DNA of 64,000 bases from Watersipora subatra (lineage: Eukaryota > Bryozoa > Gymnolaemata > Cheilostomatida > Watersiporidae), in contig NC_088711.1 in assembly GCF_963576615.1 (NCBI RefSeq), positions 38,560,621 through 38,624,620 of the forward strand, given 5' to 3'. The first letter of the stretch is position 1; each line of letters begins with the position of its first letter. Shown here in pieces: positions 60,766 to 64,000 of this stretch. The notes below the pieces were generated by a model, which was not told the origin of the DNA, did not search any database, and saw only the letters and a list, made by a program, of their open reading frames with translations. The translations under genes and the position numbers were made by a program.

Positions 60766-62380
60766 GACTAAAACTAAAGCTTTGGAGGCTAAGCTGCTTT
60801 TCATCAACAACAAAAACTTCAGCTTTTTAAAATTCACTCTCAGGGTCGTAGAGCTCACATGTGTGCTATACGGCTCTGTTCACGTCTACACATACTGTTG
60901 CAACAATAAAGCTATCTCTCCTTGGAGCAGACAATTCCACTTCTCCGGTAACTTTTAACTACTAAACAGCTATGGCATTCGTTAAAAAGTATTAGTCAGC
61001 CCAGCTTATAGCTCTATGGTGACAGTTTTGTCTTATTAATAGAAACACACATGTAATAGATTGAAGGGGAGTCTATGGGTGATCGATCCACATGATGCCA
61101 CACTATCACAGTATTATCCAAGAATTGTATTTCAATGGGATTATCGCTCAACTGAGCAGTTACCGGTGTATCTTAGACTCGCAGCTTACAAATTTCTTAC
61201 TCATCAATACTCTTTAAGGGTGGTCAGTGGTCACGTGAGAGCCGAAATGAAATAAACGACACAAAACAACGTCGCTGTCAGTTGTAAACTGTTCAGCCGA
61301 AGACATTTCTGGCTGAAACGAACCATTTCGATCCTGCTCAAAATTTTGTGGTCGAACCCTTGCGTTTATTGGCTGGTTAAAATTCTACCGAGCACTCGTC
61401 ACATTTCTATTTACGTGCGTGTGAGCAAAGATAAATAGAAATGGGACGATCTTTTTATTTGGTTAAATAAACAACATCAAACAATTTATGACCAGGCTCT
61501 CCCGGACTTGTGATTGTGTTGCATGAATGTAAGATGTTGTGCTTGAGTTTTGCATAAATGTTAAAAAATGGTTGTGGTTTTATTTCCTGTAGAATATAAG
61601 TAATGTGTCATACTCATCCTGATGAATAATCGTTGCCTGTTTTATTTATGTAAAACCACAGTACTATGATGAAGACTGTTTTTGTTTGTTATGTACTCAG
61701 CATAGAAAAACATTCATATATTAACAAAAGGTATAATTTTGTTGATGGAAGGTTTGGCAAAATTTTTCTATCGAGTGATTTATTCTGAGCAGGTGAACGA
61801 TCTTCTGATAAGTCTGCTGTGTAATAATAATTAATAATTGTTCCTCAAAGTTTTTTGTTTACAATAGAAATATTTAGTTTAAATACATAAAAACTACCAA
61901 TGAAACAGTGTCCTGTCTCCATGCGTATGGTATCTAGGAGGCGAACTGACTTCGGATGCCATGTGACATGTGGCTTAGCCGACCCAAAGTAAACTAACCT
62001 CCAAACCTAAGTCAGTTCGGTCATTGCGTGACCACAGCTTTAGCGTGTCACCTTTGCAACATTACTAAAAGGCTGTGTTTCAAGTAAGCGAATCTATTAC
62101 TGGTGCACCTTCCATTACATCACGTGGTCCATACATGCATACATAGCTGAGAGGTTCTATAGAGGTCCGAAGGGCTATACAATATTACATAGCCTTTTGC
62201 AGAGGTCTCTCCAAAGTCATTCTGTTATCGAAGATGTCATTGGCAGCTGACCAAAATTAAAGTAAAACAACCATGATAGTTAGTGTAATTAATATAGTTA
62301 TTCAATAAGTTAAAGCAATGGTAAAATAAATTGTGGCAATATGTTACAATGCAATACTGTTAGCAGCGGATGACATTCAA
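60766..62380. other. No gene seen; foldbacks
   Basis: It contains the 18-bp hairpin at 61396-61449 and an 11-bp perfect inverted repeat, CGAACTGACTT (61942-61952) with AAGTCAGTTCG (62009-62019). The frame at 61061-61255 is unrecognised. Confidence 0.4.
61396..61449. ncRNA. 54-nt hairpin with 18-bp stem
   Basis: TCGTCACATTTCTATTTA (61396-61413) pairs with 61432-61449 with one mismatch and an 18-nt loop. It could be a short structured RNA or a foldback; nothing else supports transcription. Confidence 0.3.
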
Positions 62381-62935
62381 TCTATATATAAATGTGAGCG
62401 TTAGTCGGTCGGTCCAGTTGTATACGGATAGTTTTAGTAATAAAAAATTCGCTTCGCAGAGGATTTAAACTTGCGAAGATTGTAATCGCAAGTTTGCAAA
62501 CACGCATAACTAACCACAAGATTGTGATTTTCGGCCATCTTTTTTTCGGTATCCGTATTGCGATTGTAGGTTACTAACTAAATGTATATGTAATTTTTAC
62601 TATTAACTAATATTACCATTTGTTTCATTTTTATAAAGTCATTTTAAAATCCATTACCTCTCTTTTAATGTGACGTTTCAATTTCAGATGTCCTGCTACA
62701 TTCCTATTTTCGGTTTTTTATAAAGCAATCGCTAAATCTACAAAGTACCGTGGTGTGCTTCATTGCTATACATTTGTACTGGTATCGTCCATAAAAACCT
62801 TTTCAATAGTTTTTCAAAGTAGCTTCTGCTGCAGCAGTAACCTTTGTATACACACGTTTCTACATGTATATAGTCACTGTTATTAATAATTCAGCCTAGT
62901 CATGATTTTTATTTTATTTTTTCAATTAAATAGTG
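62381..62935 (+). mobile_element. Helitron-like element, 5' part
   Basis: It starts TCTATATATAAATGTGAGCG after an A, followed by CGGTCGGTCC. The interior aligns with 38583-39600 of the unit 4 element but lacks the minisatellite. A tRNA-like minus-strand segment lies at 62461-62522. No clear 3' end was found, so it is probably truncated. Confidence 0.5.
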
Positions 62936-64000
62936 CAAGTGCTCTAGAATATTGAATATCAGAATAGGATGAGGTTAAGCACTTTACAAAGAATCACAGC
63001 CATCTTTGGTACTAAGAATGATCAGTGCTTGTCCAATTACTACATGAATTATGATGTTATACTTATTTCTTTGGCAATTAGGCTTATTTGTGCTGTTTGT
63101 CCGAGGTTGGAAGGAGCAGAAAAGCCTCTGACCTCTTGTATAGAACGCACTAGAGTTTGCGCAAGCAGAGTGCCTCAATAGTTTAATAACCTAACCAGGA
63201 TGGACAATCATTTGTGTCGCTTTGGTTGTCCACTAGTTTATTGAATGATTCATAAGCAGTTTGTTTGTGTGTGTGTATGTGTGCTCTGGTCACTCACCCA
63301 TTCCCATACACGTCGCAAAGTACTGGCGACAGCACCGCATGCTATTAGCGGTGAAATGGGAACCTATGCGCCGGGTACAGCCAAGGACCCCTGATAGTTG
63401 CAGACGGCCTCGCAATAGTTTAGGGCTGTTCAAATGTCGCAAAATGTCGCAGGCAAAACCTTCATGTAATGCTCGTACAGGTGAAGGTCACCATTATAGA
63501 AACGGCATGGCGAGCGAACATTTTATGTGATTCTTCGATTATGTTTAGCGATGTAGCTTATATGTGAACATATGCCACCGAGCCTAGTGCCGCAAGCGTT
63601 TTGCTGCGCAAGTTACCGCCAGAGTTTCGAAATCGATATGTGAACCAGGCTTTAGTATTAAGCTGCGTTCAGATCAGCCATTGTGCAGAGGCCAAGTTCG
63701 ATCTGGGAGTGGGTGATTTTGTCCGTTTTTTATTTGCAGGGTCAGATAACTTTAGCTGATATATTTTAGTGAGTCACTCCTTGAATTTTGCTGACTGTTT
63801 CCTACAATGTTTTTAGTGAACTTTTTTAGCAAGCTGCCTGATTATTTTGCACTGCTCATCGCTAATAATGGATAACCATAAGGAGGACGATCTTTTGCTA
63901 ACATAATGTGCTTCAACTATTATAATAACAGCAGTTTTCCGGGTTGCTGTTACTCATGAGTGAAGCTATGACAATAGCATACACAGGTGTGAAGACAAAT
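62936..64000. other. No gene seen
   Basis: A frame of 89 codons at 63261-63530 is Arg-rich and unrecognised. An ATATGTGAAC word recurs directly near 63561 and 63639, next to GC-richer sequence that may be transposon-derived. Confidence 0.35.

Noticed and set aside
1-64000. CRISPR arrays, operons, rRNA or intact tRNA genes
   Set aside because: Nothing with spacer-repeat structure or conserved RNA cores was seen; tRNA-like pieces are decayed and lie inside transposons.

Overview
The window is AT-rich, intron-bearing animal DNA. TATA boxes are paired with an arthropod-style TCAGTT initiator, introns are GT-AG, poly(A) signals are weak, and there are abundant DNA transposon, Helitron-like and non-LTR debris and many ACATGTA-type motifs. 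No ribosomal, mitochondrial or conserved housekeeping gene is present to fix the species. An invertebrate, perhaps a lophotrochozoan, is my guess only.

The real gene content is one family: five same-strand paralogs at about 7.1, 22.0, 31.4, 43.7 and 48.6 kb. Each has four exons: a 27-nt non-coding exon 1, exon 2 with a signal peptide, exon 3 with a Gly/Tyr/Arg-rich array of GYG and GRG units, and a short exon 4 that is either the last codon plus 3'UTR or 3'UTR only. The predicted precursors are 65 to 76 aa. They look like secreted glycine/tyrosine/arginine-rich peptides of the kind known as antimicrobial peptides in nematodes (nlp-29 type) and spiders, or like structural matrix proteins. The sequence cannot decide between these. 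All five share the same promoter geometry (TATA 31 nt before the initiator A) and a conserved upstream module with forkhead-like and PBX/Hox-like sites.

The genes sit in direct segmental duplications: unit 1 about 2.9-10.1 kb, unit 2 10.1-27.35 kb, unit 3 27.35-37.4 kb, unit 4 37.4-48.35 kb, and a short unit 5 from 48.35 kb. Homology runs far beyond the genes. Comparing units exposes later insertions by their empty sites. These include a Helitron-like element (10308-15696) split by a nearly full-length but decayed LINE (10.49-14.55 kb), a CCCACGA-ended element (17296-19657) in unit 2, and a pyrimidine-rich insert of about 1 kb in unit 3. A Helitron-like element enlarged by a 14-bp minisatellite lies in unit 4, and its head is shared by units 2 and 3.

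The flanks (1-2.9 kb and 51-64 kb) hold no gene I can support. They carry a long miRNA-like hairpin (1649-1729), tandem Helitron-derived repeats (51.5-52.3 kb), an AACGTT-type complex repeat field (52.5-54.1 kb), a TTAA-flanked foldback element (59879-60765), a further Helitron-like head (62381 on) and several short perfect hairpins.
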